Source: Arenicella chitinivorans (GTDB taxonomy: Bacteria > Pseudomonadota > Gammaproteobacteria > Arenicellales > Arenicellaceae). From it: a DNA stretch of 64,000 nucleotides. The notes under the pieces are model-generated. The model saw only the letters and a list, made by a program, of their open reading frames with translations, was not told where the DNA came from and ran no database searches. The position numbers and the translations under genes were made by a program. Below, piece by piece: positions 35,368 through 44,927 of the stretch (positions are counted from its first letter, which is position 1; every line of letters starts with the position of its first letter). The stretch lies in assembly GCF_014651515.1 (NCBI RefSeq), contig NZ_BMXA01000002.1, forward strand, positions 648,501-712,500, written 5' to 3'.

Positions 35368-38184
35368 TTACTCGTATTCACTCATTGAAGGGCAAGAACA
35401 AACCAGGTTTTTATCCCCGTAGACGTTGTCGATCCGGCCAACTGGGGGCCAGTATTTAACGCTGTAGTCGACTTCCACATCCGGGTGGCAAGCTTGTCGG
35501 CGTGAATAAGGTAGGTCTAGCTCATCCTGCAACACAAAGTTCATGGTATGTGGTGCATTACTCAGTACTGAATTTGAATGTTCTGCATCGCCATTTTTGA
35601 TGGCTAGGTATTCGGCATAAATGCCGTGCATGGCGCGGCAAAACCGATCCAGTTCTGCACGTGACTCGCTCTCGGTCGGCTCGATCATTAATGTGCCGGG
35701 CACTGGAAAACTCATCGTCGGCGCATGGAAACCGTAATCGATTAACCGCTTAGCAATGTCGTCCACGCTGACACCATGATCCTTCATCGGGCGAGTATCG
35801 ATAATGCACTCGTGTGCCACCAGGTTCTGATTGCCGGTGTAGAGAATCGGGTAATTGCTGCGTAGTTTATGAGCAACGTAATTGGCGCTGAGAATGGCGC
35901 ACTGCGTTGCTTTGCGTAGGCCGTCTGCGCCCATCATGCGGATGTACATCCATGAAATCGGCAGAATACTGGCGCTGCCAAATGGAGCGCCGCTGATCAG
36001 CGCGCCGGTACGTTCGCCGTTGTGCTGATCACGAGGTAGGAACGGCGCTAAATGTGCTCGAACGCCGACCGGCCCAACACCTGGACCACCGCCACCGTGA
36101 GGAATACAAAACGTTTTGTGCAGATTTAGGTGCGAAACGTCACCACCAAATTTTCCAGGTTGGGCCACGCCAACCAGTGCATTCAAATTAGCACCATCGA
36201 TATACACTTGGCCACCAGCTTCGTGCACCGCCTCGCACACCTGGGTAACCTCTTCTTCAAACACACCGTGTGTCGAAGGGTAGGTGATCATGATGGCTGC
36301 AATTTCATCTGGATACTGTTCGATTTTCGCCTTTAAGTCCATCAGGTCAACATTGCCACGGTCGTCGCATTTCACCACCACGACATGCATATTTGCCATC
36401 TGAGCACTGGCCGGGTTAGTGCCGTGTGCGGAACTGGGGATTAAGCAGATATTGCGCTGTACGTCGCCATTAGACTCATGGTAGGCCTTGATCGCCAACA
36501 GGCCCGCGTATTCACCTTGTGAGCCGGCATTTGGTTGCAGCGACATAGCATCGTATCCTGTGCAGGCACACAGCATTTCCTCTAACTGCGCGATCATGGT
36601 GCGGAAACCGATCGTTTGATCTTGCGGCGCAAAAGGGTGAATTTCAGAAAATTCAGGCCATGTCACTGGCGTCATCTCGGACGCCGCATTGAGCTTCATA
36701 GTACAAGAGCCGAGTGGAATCATCGCGCGGTCGAGCGCTATATCTTTATCCGATAAGCGGCGCAGATAGCGCATCATCTCAGTTTCGCTGTGATAGTCGT
36801 GGAATACCGCCTGTGTCATGTAATTCTCACTACGCTGAGCATTCACTTCGATCGGTGCCGACAACGCTGATGCATCAGTGCTGCCGAGGGCGGTTAAGAC
36901 AGCATTGACATCATCCAAACCGCAGGTTTCATCAAATGCCACTGACACGGTTTTTGCGTCTCTTGGGTTGACGTTAAAGCCTTGTGCCAAGATCTTTTTA
37001 GTCAGTGCTTCGGCGTCGATGCCAGACAAGGTGACCGTATCAAACACCTGCTCATTAACCGTGATGCCGGACTTTTTACAGCCATCACGGAAAGTGTTCG
37101 CAAGCTGGTTAACATAGGTCGCGCGCTGTCGCAGAGCGGTCGGTCCATGATAGCAGGCGTATAAGGTCGCCATGATGGCTAGTAAGGCCTGTGCGGTACA
37201 TATGTTAGAGGTCGCTTTCTCACGACGTATATGCTGTTCACGGGTTTGCAATGCCAAGCGGTACGCCGGGTTGCCATGCACATCAATGGATTGGCCCACC
37301 AGTCGACCCGGCATTGAACGTTTGTATTTATCGCGTACGGCGAAGAAGCCTGCATGCGGCCCGCCAAAACCAAGCGGCACACCAAAGCGCTGCGAATTGC
37401 CGACCACGATGTCCGCGCCGAGCTCACCTGGCGACTTTAACAGAGTCAGCGCCAACAGATCGCTTGCCATGATCACCAATGCCCCTTGCTCATGCGCTGT
37501 ATCACACAAACTGGTCAGTTGTTGAACTGTGCCGTAGGTGTCTGGGTATTGTACGATGACACCGAATACATCTTCCCAGTCAGACAGCGGCTGTGACTCA
37601 TCGATCAACACCAGTTCAATCCCCAACGGCGTTGCACGGGTGCGTAATAGAGCTAGGGTCTGCGGGTGACAGTGCTTGGAAACTAAGCAGCGGTTGCGTT
37701 TGCCTCGTAACGCTCGGTGCGCGAGCGTAAGTGCTTCGCCGGCAGCGGTCGCCTCGTCTAACAGCGACGCGTTGGCGATATCCATGCCAGTCAACTCGGT
37801 GACCATGGTTTGGAAGTAAAATAATACTTCCAGTCGACCCTGCGAAATCTCGGGTTGATACGGCGTATACGCGGTGTACCAGGCTGGGTTTTCTAGCACA
37901 TTGCGCTGAATCACCTTGGGCGTATGCGTGTTGTAATAACCTTGGCCGATCAATGACTTAACCAGCTTGTTTTGTTTGGCCAATTCGCGTAGTTCGGCTA
38001 AGGCTTGTTCTTCGGACAATGGCGCTTTTAGGGACAGCGGCGTATCGTCGGCGATGCTGGCAGGTACCACGGTTTTTGTCAGTGCGTCGAGAGAATCATA
38101 GCCAAGCTCATCGAGCATGGCTTGTATGTCCGTCTCGCTGAGTCCAATATGGCGTTGTGCAAACTGTGTCATGGGCTTACTCAT
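35368..38184 (-). CDS. gcvP: Glycine dehydrogenase (decarboxylating), P protein
   Basis: 938 residues, single-chain GcvP. The PLP lysine is in the C-terminal half in [19 protein letters not shown], with [13 protein letters not shown] upstream. The N-terminal half has [14 protein letters not shown] and [11 protein letters not shown]. It decarboxylates glycine and loads the aminomethyl group on GcvH. It lies 30 bases downstream of gcvT, both under the tandem glycine riboswitch. gcvH, which is usually between them, is not in the window. Confidence 0.98.
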   Translation of the reverse strand: MSKPMTQFAQRHIGLSETDIQAMLDELGYDSLDALTKTVVPASIADDTPLSLKAPLSEEQALAELRELAKQNKLVKSLIGQGYYNTHTPKVIQRNVLENPAWYTAYTPYQPEISQGRLEVLFYFQTMVTELTGMDIANASLLDEATAAGEALTLAHRALRGKRNRCLVSKHCHPQTLALLRTRATPLGIELVLIDESQPLSDWEDVFGVIVQYPDTYGTVQQLTSLCDTAHEQGALVIMASDLLALTLLKSPGELGADIVVGNSQRFGVPLGFGGPHAGFFAVRDKYKRSMPGRLVGQSIDVHGNPAYRLALQTREQHIRREKATSNICTAQALLAIMATLYACYHGPTALRQRATYVNQLANTFRDGCKKSGITVNEQVFDTVTLSGIDAEALTKKILAQGFNVNPRDAKTVSVAFDETCGLDDVNAVLTALGSTDASALSAPIEVNAQRSENYMTQAVFHDYHSETEMMRYLRRLSDKDIALDRAMIPLGSCTMKLNAASEMTPVTWPEFSEIHPFAPQDQTIGFRTMIAQLEEMLCACTGYDAMSLQPNAGSQGEYAGLLAIKAYHESNGDVQRNICLIPSSAHGTNPASAQMANMHVVVVKCDDRGNVDLMDLKAKIEQYPDEIAAIMITYPSTHGVFEEEVTQVCEAVHEAGGQVYIDGANLNALVGVAQPGKFGGDVSHLNLHKTFCIPHGGGGPGVGPVGVRAHLAPFLPRDQHNGERTGALISGAPFGSASILPISWMYIRMMGADGLRKATQCAILSANYVAHKLRSNYPILYTGNQNLVAHECIIDTRPMKDHGVSVDDIAKRLIDYGFHAPTMSFPVPGTLMIEPTESESRAELDRFCRAMHGIYAEYLAIKNGDAEHSNSVLSNAPHTMNFVLQDELDLPYSRRQACHPDVEVDYSVKYWPPVGRIDNVYGDKNLVCSCPSMSEYE

Positions 38185-38214
38185 GGTCTAATGTTCAAAG
38201 TCTGGAACGATAAA

Positions 38215-39339
38215 TTAATTTGTCGGCTGGTTGTCTTTCACGAATGGGTAACGAGCAACCGTTGCATTCAACCGCTTGTTGCGAATCTGAATTTGAACTT
38301 GCTGACCAAACTCCAATTTGCAATTAACACGCGCCAATGCGATGGATTGCTGCAGCGTCGGTGAGAAGCTACCGCTGGTGATTTCGCCAATGGCATCGTC
38401 CGCTAGAAAGACAGTTTGGTGACTGCGTAAAACTCCGCGGTCTTGCAGAATCAAACCAATCAAATTTTTACTGCTATCTGAGTCAAGTGCACCTCTGCCG
38501 ATGAAGTCGCGCTCGCCTTTCAAGCTTACGGTCCATTTCAGGCCGGACTCCAATGGTGTGTGAGTTTCGTCGAGGTCGTTGCCATATAAAGCCATGCCAG
38601 ATTCCAACCGCAGTGTATCCCGAGCCCCGAGGCCACAAGGCTGCACGCCCGCTGCAAGAAACGCTTCCCACAGCTGAGTTACTTTGGCCGCCGACACGAT
38701 GAACTCGACGCCGTCTTCGCCAGTGTAGCCAGTGCGACCAACAAACTCATCACCACAAAATTTACCTTGAAATCGCGCGAGGTCGGCCACGGTGGCAGCA
38801 AACTCTGGTTCGAGTACCGTTGCGCAGGTTTTCAATGCGTCTGGGCCTTGCACTGCTAACAAAGCAAGTTCGGGGCGCTCCGTTACCGTAACGTCGAAAG
38901 GTTTGGCTTGTTGCGCCAACCAGGCCATGTCTTTTTCATTGGTGGCAGCGTTTGTAACCATGCGACAATGCGTGTCGGTGAGGTAATAAACAATTAAATC
39001 ATCGATCACACCACCTTGCGTATTCAGCATGCAACTGTATAAAGCCTTGCCGGCGGTGCCACTAACTTTATCGATATCGTTCGCCAGTAGTCGGCGTAGG
39101 AAATCCAAACATTGGGGCCCAGTGACGTCAGACACCGTCATATGGGAGACATCAAACATACCAACTGCGGTGCGCACGGCATGGTGTTCATCAATTTGCG
39201 ACCCGTAATTAACTGGCAAAGCCCAACCGCCAAAGTCCACCAACTTGGCGCCAAGCGACTTATGCTGAGCATACAATGGTGTCTTAAGAGGCTCCGCTGG
39301 GGAGTTCGAGGAAGAAGAGTTTGACGCGTTTTCTGACAT
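38215..39339 (-). CDS. gcvT: Aminomethyltransferase, glycine cleavage T protein
   Basis: 374 residues from ATG 39339. A longer open frame to 39576 runs through the riboswitch and is not a protein. Family features: LGAKLVDFGGWALPVNYGSQ, MFDVSHM, GGVIDDLIVYYLTD, RTGYTGEDGVEF and RDTLRLESGMALYG. It transfers the methylene group to tetrahydrofolate. The N-terminal SSSSNS linker is unusual and may be non-conserved. First gene of gcvTP. The short leader before ATG contains only a weak GGGTG, consistent with riboswitch control of translation. Confidence 0.97.
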   Translation of the reverse strand: MSENASNSSSSNSPAEPLKTPLYAQHKSLGAKLVDFGGWALPVNYGSQIDEHHAVRTAVGMFDVSHMTVSDVTGPQCLDFLRRLLANDIDKVSGTAGKALYSCMLNTQGGVIDDLIVYYLTDTHCRMVTNAATNEKDMAWLAQQAKPFDVTVTERPELALLAVQGPDALKTCATVLEPEFAATVADLARFQGKFCGDEFVGRTGYTGEDGVEFIVSAAKVTQLWEAFLAAGVQPCGLGARDTLRLESGMALYGNDLDETHTPLESGLKWTVSLKGERDFIGRGALDSDSSKNLIGLILQDRGVLRSHQTVFLADDAIGEITSGSFSPTLQQSIALARVNCKLEFGQQVQIQIRNKRLNATVARYPFVKDNQPTN

Positions 39340-39407
39340 ATGGCACCCGGATGCGAAACAGTGTTGAATAGTGTGACCCTGCACCTGCAAGATCAACGTG
39401 TTTCGCT

Positions 39408-39580
39408 CCTCTGTCCGGTTACCTGAAAGATTACCCCTTCGGTGGTTGGTCGCTATTGTTTGATCGCGATACAACGCTCTCCAGAGACGACGTTTCAGCC
39501 TTGCGGTCCTTTTGCCTGAGCGGTTACGAGCACGTTGCGCCTTCGGCGGGCTGTCAGCGTACAGCCTCTCTTCCACAAGG
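39408..39580 (-). promoter_or_regulatory. Tandem glycine riboswitch of gcvTP
   Basis: Read on the minus strand. Aptamer 1 is 39499-39580: P1 pairs CCUUGUGG (39580-39573) with CCGCAAGG (39506-39499), and inside lie GGAAGAGAGG, GCCGAAGGCGCAA and CGCUCAGGCAAAAGGACCG, all glycine-aptamer signatures. Aptamer 2 is 39408-39487: UCUCUG pairs with CAGAGG, with CACCGAAGGGGUAA and UUUCAGGUAACCGGACAGAG. The short linker is 11 bases. Downstream, GCGAAACA (39406-39399) can pair with UGUUUCGC (39360-39353) just before the gcvT start. Cooperative tandem glycine aptamers upstream of gcv genes are a known class. Confidence 0.93.
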
Positions 39581-39596
39581 ATTTCGTCGAGCCGCG

Positions 39597-39622
39597 ATTA
39601 TAACGAACTGAATGTGCAAAGG
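39597..39622 (-). promoter_or_regulatory. Promoter of the gcvTP riboswitch transcript
   Basis: A perfect TATAAT on the minus strand (complement of 39597-39602) with a weak TTCGCC about 18 bases upstream. Transcription would start near 39590, ten bases before aptamer 1. Confidence 0.55.
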
Positions 39623-39702
39623 CGAACAAATCACGGGATTCCTTTGGTTTTACCGCATGGAATAGAGCATCATGCAATGGCTAAATCAACCAAAGTCGAG
39701 TT

Positions 39703-41079
39703 TTACGATGAGTTTTGTCTAAACGTCTTGGCTTCGATCTTGTGCTTCTTAAGTAAGCGATGGAATTCGGTGCGATTTCGCTGCGCGAGGTTGGCCGCGC
39801 GGGTTACATTCCCGTGTGTGCGCTTCAATACATCAACCAAATACTCTCGCTCGAACTCGCGCTGAGCGGTCGACAGTGGCGGAATTTTTCCTGAATCTTT
39901 ACCGATTCGACTGCTGACAAGTGTATCGGTGATGATCTTATTTTTGCTCAATGCAGCGCATTGCTTAACCACATTGAGTAATTGACGGACATTACCCGGC
40001 CACTCGGCGTTCATAAGTACTTGCACGGCTTTGTTTGAAAACTGCATGTCGGACCGTGCTTTCACTTGGCCGAGACCATGGGTAATGAGCAGAGGAATGT
40101 CTTCACGCCGCTCATTGAGTGGTGGGACTTGAAGCGTGGTGAACTCGAGCTTTGGTCCCATTTGCCACAAGGACTCGGCATTTTGACCAAATTTGCCGAT
40201 GCGGCTGGTGGTGGCGATCACGCGGATGTCGAACTTATAAACATGATCCGAATCAACTGGTGAGGCACGCCGTTCATGCCACGCGGTTAAGAGTCGTTTT
40301 AGCAATTCGGCAGAAACGCCACGAAAGTCACTCAATAGAAATGTGCCACCGTCAGCTCGTTGTAGTGCGCCGATTCGTTCAGGTTGCTCAATACTCCCGG
40401 TTCCAATTTTGCCAAACACGTCGACGACCAGCTGAGGTTCTGGATTGGTAGCAAAAATGACTCGGCTAAATGGCTCGCTGGCGCGACGACTTTTCGCGTG
40501 CAGCGCACGTGCCAATTCCTCTTTGCCGGTACCGGCCTCGCCCTCAAACAAGACGACGTCATCCGCATTGGCCAGGTCGGAAACTAGGCCGAGTAGGTTC
40601 TCCATCAACGGCGATTTGGTAATGATATTAGAGCGCCAGGCGGGCACCTCTGAGCTATTGTTTGCGTCCGTGGCGAAGCCGCTTGCTTTTAATAGAGTCT
40701 GGATTTGCGCAACCAGCGTATCGCTGTCAAACGGCTTTGTCAGATAGCTGGCGACGCCGGCCTGGGTGGCTTTAACGGCGTCTGGAATCGTGCCATGCGC
40801 GGTTAGTATGATGACCGGTAGTAATGGGTTTTTATTGTGGATTTGCTCAAATAACTGCATTCCACTTATGCCGGGCAACTGCAGGTCTGTCACCACGAGG
40901 TCTGCTCGCCACAGCGACAGGATGCTCAATGCTTCCTCACCCGAAGTGGCAGAGCGAATGTCCAGCATTAACGGTTTTAGTCGCAACGAAATAAGCTTCA
41001 GTAGGTCAACATTATCGTCGACCAAAAGTACTTTGGCCGCTGTTGTGACCGGTGCTTTGGCGCTGCTTCGTTGGGGCAT
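39703..41079 (-). CDS. glrR: GlrR/QseF-type response regulator with degenerate AAA+ domain
   Basis: 458 residues. Receiver (15-130): VDDNVDLLKL, phospho-Asp65 in VTDLQLPG, LTAHGTIPDAVKATQAGV and TKPFD, very close to E. coli GlrR. The end (NVTRAANLAQRNRTEFHRLLKKH) is the Fis-type DNA-binding helix pair of GlrR. The central AAA+ domain keeps the Walker A GEAGTGKEE (180-188), but Walker B reads TFLLSDF where FLDEI is expected, no GAFTGA loop is present (VFGKIGTGS in its place), and the FREDLYYRL arginine region is LWQMGPKLE. So it probably cannot activate sigma-54 polymerase. Partner of the kinase just upstream. Confidence 0.87.
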   Translation of the reverse strand: MPQRSSAKAPVTTAAKVLLVDDNVDLLKLISLRLKPLMLDIRSATSGEEALSILSLWRADLVVTDLQLPGISGMQLFEQIHNKNPLLPVIILTAHGTIPDAVKATQAGVASYLTKPFDSDTLVAQIQTLLKASGFATDANNSSEVPAWRSNIITKSPLMENLLGLVSDLANADDVVLFEGEAGTGKEELARALHAKSRRASEPFSRVIFATNPEPQLVVDVFGKIGTGSIEQPERIGALQRADGGTFLLSDFRGVSAELLKRLLTAWHERRASPVDSDHVYKFDIRVIATTSRIGKFGQNAESLWQMGPKLEFTTLQVPPLNERREDIPLLITHGLGQVKARSDMQFSNKAVQVLMNAEWPGNVRQLLNVVKQCAALSKNKIITDTLVSSRIGKDSGKIPPLSTAQREFEREYLVDVLKRTHGNVTRAANLAQRNRTEFHRLLKKHKIEAKTFRQNSS

Positions 41080-41086
41080 TTTTGTG

Positions 41087-42316
41087 CTATTCGCCTGAAG
41101 AGTTTGAATTCGAGTCCGCGTTTAAGACTACTCGAAAAGCGGCACCTTTTCGAGGATTCAGGCATTCAACGCGGCCATCGTGAGCTTCGACGTATCTTTT
41201 CACCAGTGATAAGCCCAATCCGGTACCTTTGAGTGTGCTCGGGGTTTGTTGTTTACCTACGAAAAAGGCGTCGAAGATTCTTGCCCGCTCGTGGCTTGAA
41301 ATTCCGTGTCCTTGGTCAGCGATCGTAAACTCGGCTTTACCTTCGTCATTTAAATTCAAGCTGAGTTGTAGGTGACCACCTTCCGGCGAGTGCTTCACGG
41401 CATTTGAGATCAAGTTTGAAAAGACTGAGGTAATCTGGGACTTATTAACGGTTGATTTGATGGCCTCCAACGCGCTATTGATAGTTAGATTGCGCTGCGT
41501 AATTGAAACTTGGTGTCGGGCCAAGGCGGTTCGCACCAGCGTATCGAGGAATACACTACTTCGATCGCTTGGGTTGGCCGCCGAGATCGCCGAGTTGTAA
41601 TCGAGTAGGTTTTCAATTGCCAGCTGCAGTTCCTGACTGCTTTTCACCAATATGTCGGTGACCGAGCGCTGTTCGTCGTTAATAGGCCCCAATAGTTCAT
41701 CCTGCAGAAGTGCTGAACCCTCTTTGATCGATGTGAGTGGGGTTTTGATTTCGTGAGATATGTGTTGTAGAAATTGCGTTTTTTGCGCTTCACTGGTGAG
41801 CAGTTGAACCCTCAGCTTTTCTAAGCCTTCACCCATTTCCTGAAAATTTCGAGCACCGCTGATTCGGACTTGCTGATCGAGTCGGTCATGACTCAGGAGC
41901 TCGATAGCACGATTAAGGTCACGCAGCGGTCGACTAAGTCGCTGGCTAAGCAGGATGATGACAAACGCGCCTACAAATAGAATGCATGTTCGTAAATACA
42001 GCACAGCGGTTCGAACATCGGATAACGCGTAAGCCACTCTGGTGTTGTTGTCATTGGCCTCATCGAGCCTGGGGGAGATGGACAACGGTAGTTTGTTAAC
42101 GCGTATCCATGTGCCCAACGACATAAGCCACGCGCTTCTTGGCGTTGTGGCGAGTGCAAATTGATCCCCGTCAATAGGCGACAATTGAGCTTGCTCAATG
42201 CGGTGGTCAAGGGCTCGTAACGACAAGATAGTGAATGCAAACGCGGGTACCGAGATGACCAAATAGGCCAGGGCGAGCTGTTGGCGAATGGTGGCCGATA
42301 AATTGCGAGTTCGCAT
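41087..42316 (-). CDS. glrK: Sensor histidine kinase, GlrK/QseE type
   Basis: 409 residues. Two membrane helices (about 13-34 and 107-124) flank a small periplasmic domain of about 70 residues; a HAMP segment follows (SRPLRDLNRAIELL). The dimerisation domain has FLQHISHEIKTPLTSIKEG with phospho-acceptor His188. ATP-binding motifs: FSNLISNAVKHS, DQGHGISSHERARIFDAFF and TGLGLSLVKRYVEAHDG. The order kinase-regulator, with only seven bases between, is that of glrK-glrR, although yfhG is missing. Signal unknown. Confidence 0.88.
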   Translation of the reverse strand: MRTRNLSATIRQQLALAYLVISVPAFAFTILSLRALDHRIEQAQLSPIDGDQFALATTPRSAWLMSLGTWIRVNKLPLSISPRLDEANDNNTRVAYALSDVRTAVLYLRTCILFVGAFVIILLSQRLSRPLRDLNRAIELLSHDRLDQQVRISGARNFQEMGEGLEKLRVQLLTSEAQKTQFLQHISHEIKTPLTSIKEGSALLQDELLGPINDEQRSVTDILVKSSQELQLAIENLLDYNSAISAANPSDRSSVFLDTLVRTALARHQVSITQRNLTINSALEAIKSTVNKSQITSVFSNLISNAVKHSPEGGHLQLSLNLNDEGKAEFTIADQGHGISSHERARIFDAFFVGKQQTPSTLKGTGLGLSLVKRYVEAHDGRVECLNPRKGAAFRVVLNADSNSNSSGE

Positions 42317-42495
42317 CGCGTAATACTAGCGTAGTGTCCGATTGCTCACAATACATCTAAAGCCACTAAGGCTGTGTGTATAAAACCGTGCGCGCGGCGG
42401 CTTAATCTTAGATGATGCGCGTTTTTTCTCGGCTTAAACCGGTGTATTATGTCGAACTTTCGTAAGTAACTCGGACGCTGCCTTTTTTTTCACAC

Positions 42496-43365
42496 ATGGT
42501 TTCACCTTCATCAGACAATCCGGCAATTGCCGCCCTGTTGTTTAGTTGTATCGACGCGGTCGGCATCATCGCCGATCTTGCTAACTTTTTTGCTGAGCGT
42601 GGACTGAACATATCGCGTTATGAGGAGTATACCGATGACGGGCATTTTTTCTCGCGCCTTGAATGGCCGCTGAATGATCGCTGGGAAGATGAGGCGGCAT
42701 TTGATAAGGAGTTCGCCTCAATGGCTCAACGCTATCAAGCGAACTTTGATGTGCGGTTTATGAATCAACAGCAATCGATTGGCTTGTTTGTGTCGCGGCA
42801 GCCGCACGCACTGATTGAGATTCTGAATAAGTATGAAGCCAATTATTTTCCAAACATCGAGGTGAGTTTCATTCTCGGCAATCATGAGTCGATGCGACGT
42901 ATTGCGGATCGCCATGGTCTGCCATTTTTTCACGTTCCGACTGATGGCGAGGTGCCCGCGTATGAACGTAAACAGCTCGACATAGTACATCGCTATAAAC
43001 CCGACTTCATAGGACTGGCGCGGTATATGAAAGTATTGAGTGAGGACTTTATCGATCGAGCTGGTTGTCCGATCGTGAACATCCATCATTCTTTCCTGCC
43101 GTCGTTTGTCGGTGCCAAGCCTTATCAGATGGCGTACGATCGAGGCGTAAAGCTAATCGGGGCGACGTCGCATTTTGTAACTGCAGAACTCGACCAAGGA
43201 CCGATTATTGAGCAGGATGTGGCAAGGGTGGTTGCAGGCGCGTCAGTACAGGATATGGTTAAGATGGGGCGAGATGTGGAACAAAAAGTGTTTGCTCGTG
43301 CCATGCTGAAGGTGCTTGAGCACAAAGCAATCGTGCACAAAAACCGCACGATTATTTTTAACTAG
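42496..43365 (+). CDS. purU: Formyltetrahydrofolate deformylase
   Basis: 289 residues. An ACT-like domain (about 8-85) is followed by a formyltransferase-fold hydrolase domain with LGNHESMRRIADRHGLPF, IVNIHHSFLPSFVGAKPY and GATSHFVTAELDQGPIIEQDV. It releases formate from 10-formyl-THF, balancing one-carbon pools. That fits the neighbourhood of the glycine cleavage system, although the two are on different strands. Length is normal. dcd follows after ten bases. Confidence 0.96.
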   Translation: MVSPSSDNPAIAALLFSCIDAVGIIADLANFFAERGLNISRYEEYTDDGHFFSRLEWPLNDRWEDEAAFDKEFASMAQRYQANFDVRFMNQQQSIGLFVSRQPHALIEILNKYEANYFPNIEVSFILGNHESMRRIADRHGLPFFHVPTDGEVPAYERKQLDIVHRYKPDFIGLARYMKVLSEDFIDRAGCPIVNIHHSFLPSFVGAKPYQMAYDRGVKLIGATSHFVTAELDQGPIIEQDVARVVAGASVQDMVKMGRDVEQKVFARAMLKVLEHKAIVHKNRTIIFN

Positions 43366-43375
43366 AGTGTCAAAC

Positions 43376-44479
43376 ATGCAGTTTAACGGGCAAGGCGCAC
43401 TCGCGTCACAACATCTACAGAAGTTGATTGATCAACAGGTTATTCGACTGGACAACCCGCCACAGCCGGATCAGATCCAGCCAGCCAGTATCGACCTTAG
43501 GCTTGGGACCACTGCGTATCGCGTACGTTCTTCATTTTTGCCAGGTAAAGACCGCACCGTAAAACAGTGCTTGCAAGATATGGCGATGCACAAAGTTGAT
43601 ATCAGCCAAGGTGCGGTGTTGGAAAAATCCTGTGTTTATATCGTGCCCCTACAGGAAAGCTTAGCGTTGCCAGACACGCTGGTAGCCGCCGGAAACCCCA
43701 AAAGTTCGACCGGACGTATCGATGTCTTTACTCGATTAATCACTGATTATGGTGTTGAGTTTGAACAGGTGCCAGCGGGATATACCGGGCCTCTGTACGC
43801 AGAAATTGCCCCGTTGACATTCAGCGTATTAGTCCGAGCCGGATCGCGCTTGTCTCAACTACGAATCCGCGCCGGTAAAGCAGTGATCGACAACGAGAGC
43901 CACTATGACTTGCAGTTGAAAGAGCGATTGGTGGATGCAAATTTGTCGATGCAAGATGTGCGAAACGGTGTGCCGGTCAGCGTGGATTTGGCCGGTGAAG
44001 GCGAAGGCGGTTTGGTTGGGTTTCGTGCCAAACGTCATTCCGGCGTGGTGGATGTCGACAAACCCAACGTCCATCCCTATTTGGAGTTCTGGGAGCCGCT
44101 GCACACTTCCGCTGGGCAATTGATCCTAGATCCGGGAGAGTTTTATATATTGGTCTCGAAAGAAGCCGTGCATGTGCCGTTCGATTACGCAGCGGAAATG
44201 GTGCCTTACGATACCTTAGTGGGTGAGTTTCGAGTGCATTACGCGGGCTTTTTTGATCCTGGGTTTGGTGCTGCCGCGGCCGGAGGTAAAGGGGCACGTG
44301 CGGTGCTCGAGGTACGCAGCTTTGATGTCCCATTTTTGCTTGAAGACGGCCAAAATGTCGGGCGATTGGTGTATGAGTCGATGTTGGAAACACCAGACCG
44401 GATTTATGGGCATGGTGTGCCGTCGAACTATCAGGCGCAGGGTCTCAAGCTGAGTAAGCATTTTACAATGACCGAATGA
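43376..44479 (+). CDS. dcd: Two-domain dCTP deaminase family protein (long form)
   Basis: 367 residues from ATG 43376 (GAGTG upstream). About twice the usual Dcd length of ~190. The N-terminal half has QPASIDLRLG, GNPKSSTGRIDVFTRL and the PAGYTGPLYAEIAPLTF strand pair. The C-terminal half repeats the dUTPase-like fold (LDPGEFYILVSKEAVHVP, AGFFDPGFG). Long forms of 2'-deoxycytidine triphosphate deaminase are known, mainly in Alphaproteobacteria. It should convert dCTP to dUTP for dTMP synthesis. It follows purU closely and may be co-transcribed. Confidence 0.88.
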   Translation: MQFNGQGALASQHLQKLIDQQVIRLDNPPQPDQIQPASIDLRLGTTAYRVRSSFLPGKDRTVKQCLQDMAMHKVDISQGAVLEKSCVYIVPLQESLALPDTLVAAGNPKSSTGRIDVFTRLITDYGVEFEQVPAGYTGPLYAEIAPLTFSVLVRAGSRLSQLRIRAGKAVIDNESHYDLQLKERLVDANLSMQDVRNGVPVSVDLAGEGEGGLVGFRAKRHSGVVDVDKPNVHPYLEFWEPLHTSAGQLILDPGEFYILVSKEAVHVPFDYAAEMVPYDTLVGEFRVHYAGFFDPGFGAAAAGGKGARAVLEVRSFDVPFLLEDGQNVGRLVYESMLETPDRIYGHGVPSNYQAQGLKLSKHFTMTE

Positions 44480-44591
44480 AAATTCACCCGAGCGGGTGAA
44501 GCCTCTGCTTGGTGAGTGCTCTATAGTTATAGTCGATTCAACAGTGAATCAGCGCATTGGATGCGTTTAATTACGATAAGGAGATTTTATC

Positions 44592-44864
44592 ATGCAAACT
44601 AAACACTCGATTATTCGTTCGTTTCTACTCACCGCCACCCTGGCGGGCGCAACCATGAGTATGCACGCCTCGGCAGCCAGTGCCTGCAAGGGTTTGGAAA
44701 GCAAAGCGTGTGGCAGTAATTCAGCCTGCACTTGGGTAGATGGTTATGAACGTAAGGATGGGCGTAAAGTCAACGCTTTTTGCCGCACCTCGCCGAGCGC
44801 GAAGAAAGCCAGTAAAGCGGCGACTGAGAAAGCCAAAAAATCGACTGCAAAGAAAGCCAGTTAA
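44592..44864 (+). CDS. Small secreted Cys-rich protein with Lys/Ala tail, uncharacterised
   Basis: 90 residues. The signal peptide covers about 1-28 (ends HASAASA). The middle has four cysteines in CKGLESKACGSNSACTWVDGYERKDG and NAFCR, enough for two disulfides. The last 25 residues are Lys, Ala and Ser only, like a histone-H1 tail, and should bind polyanions such as DNA or LPS. AAGGAGA gives an excellent ribosome-binding site. I know similar small CxGLE...WV-GY proteins as hypothetical in other proteobacteria. A terminator follows; it is a single-gene unit. Confidence 0.8.
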   Translation: MQTKHSIIRSFLLTATLAGATMSMHASAASACKGLESKACGSNSACTWVDGYERKDGRKVNAFCRTSPSAKKASKAATEKAKKSTAKKAS

Positions 44865-44887
44865 CGCTGGCACTTGGTTTGTTCAGC

Positions 44888-44917
44888 ACCAGAGGGGCGG
44901 TTTGCCTCTCTGGTTTT
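44888..44917 (+). terminator. Intrinsic terminator after the small secreted protein
   Basis: ACCAGAGGGGC (44888-44898), loop GGTTT, GCCTCTCTGGT (44904-44914) with one G-T pair, then T residues to 44917. It lies 11 bases before the convergent cmoB stop. Confidence 0.85.
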
Positions 44918-44927
44918 TGACGAATTC

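Noticed and set aside
39340..39576. In-frame N-terminal extension of gcvT (79 extra codons)
   Set aside because: It lies entirely within the glycine riboswitch and has no family similarity; the ATG at 39339 fits the T-protein start.
44483..44500. TTCACCC-GAGC-GGGTGAA hairpin after dcd as terminator
   Set aside because: Stem is only 7 bp and no T run follows on the plus strand; at most a weak 3' structure.
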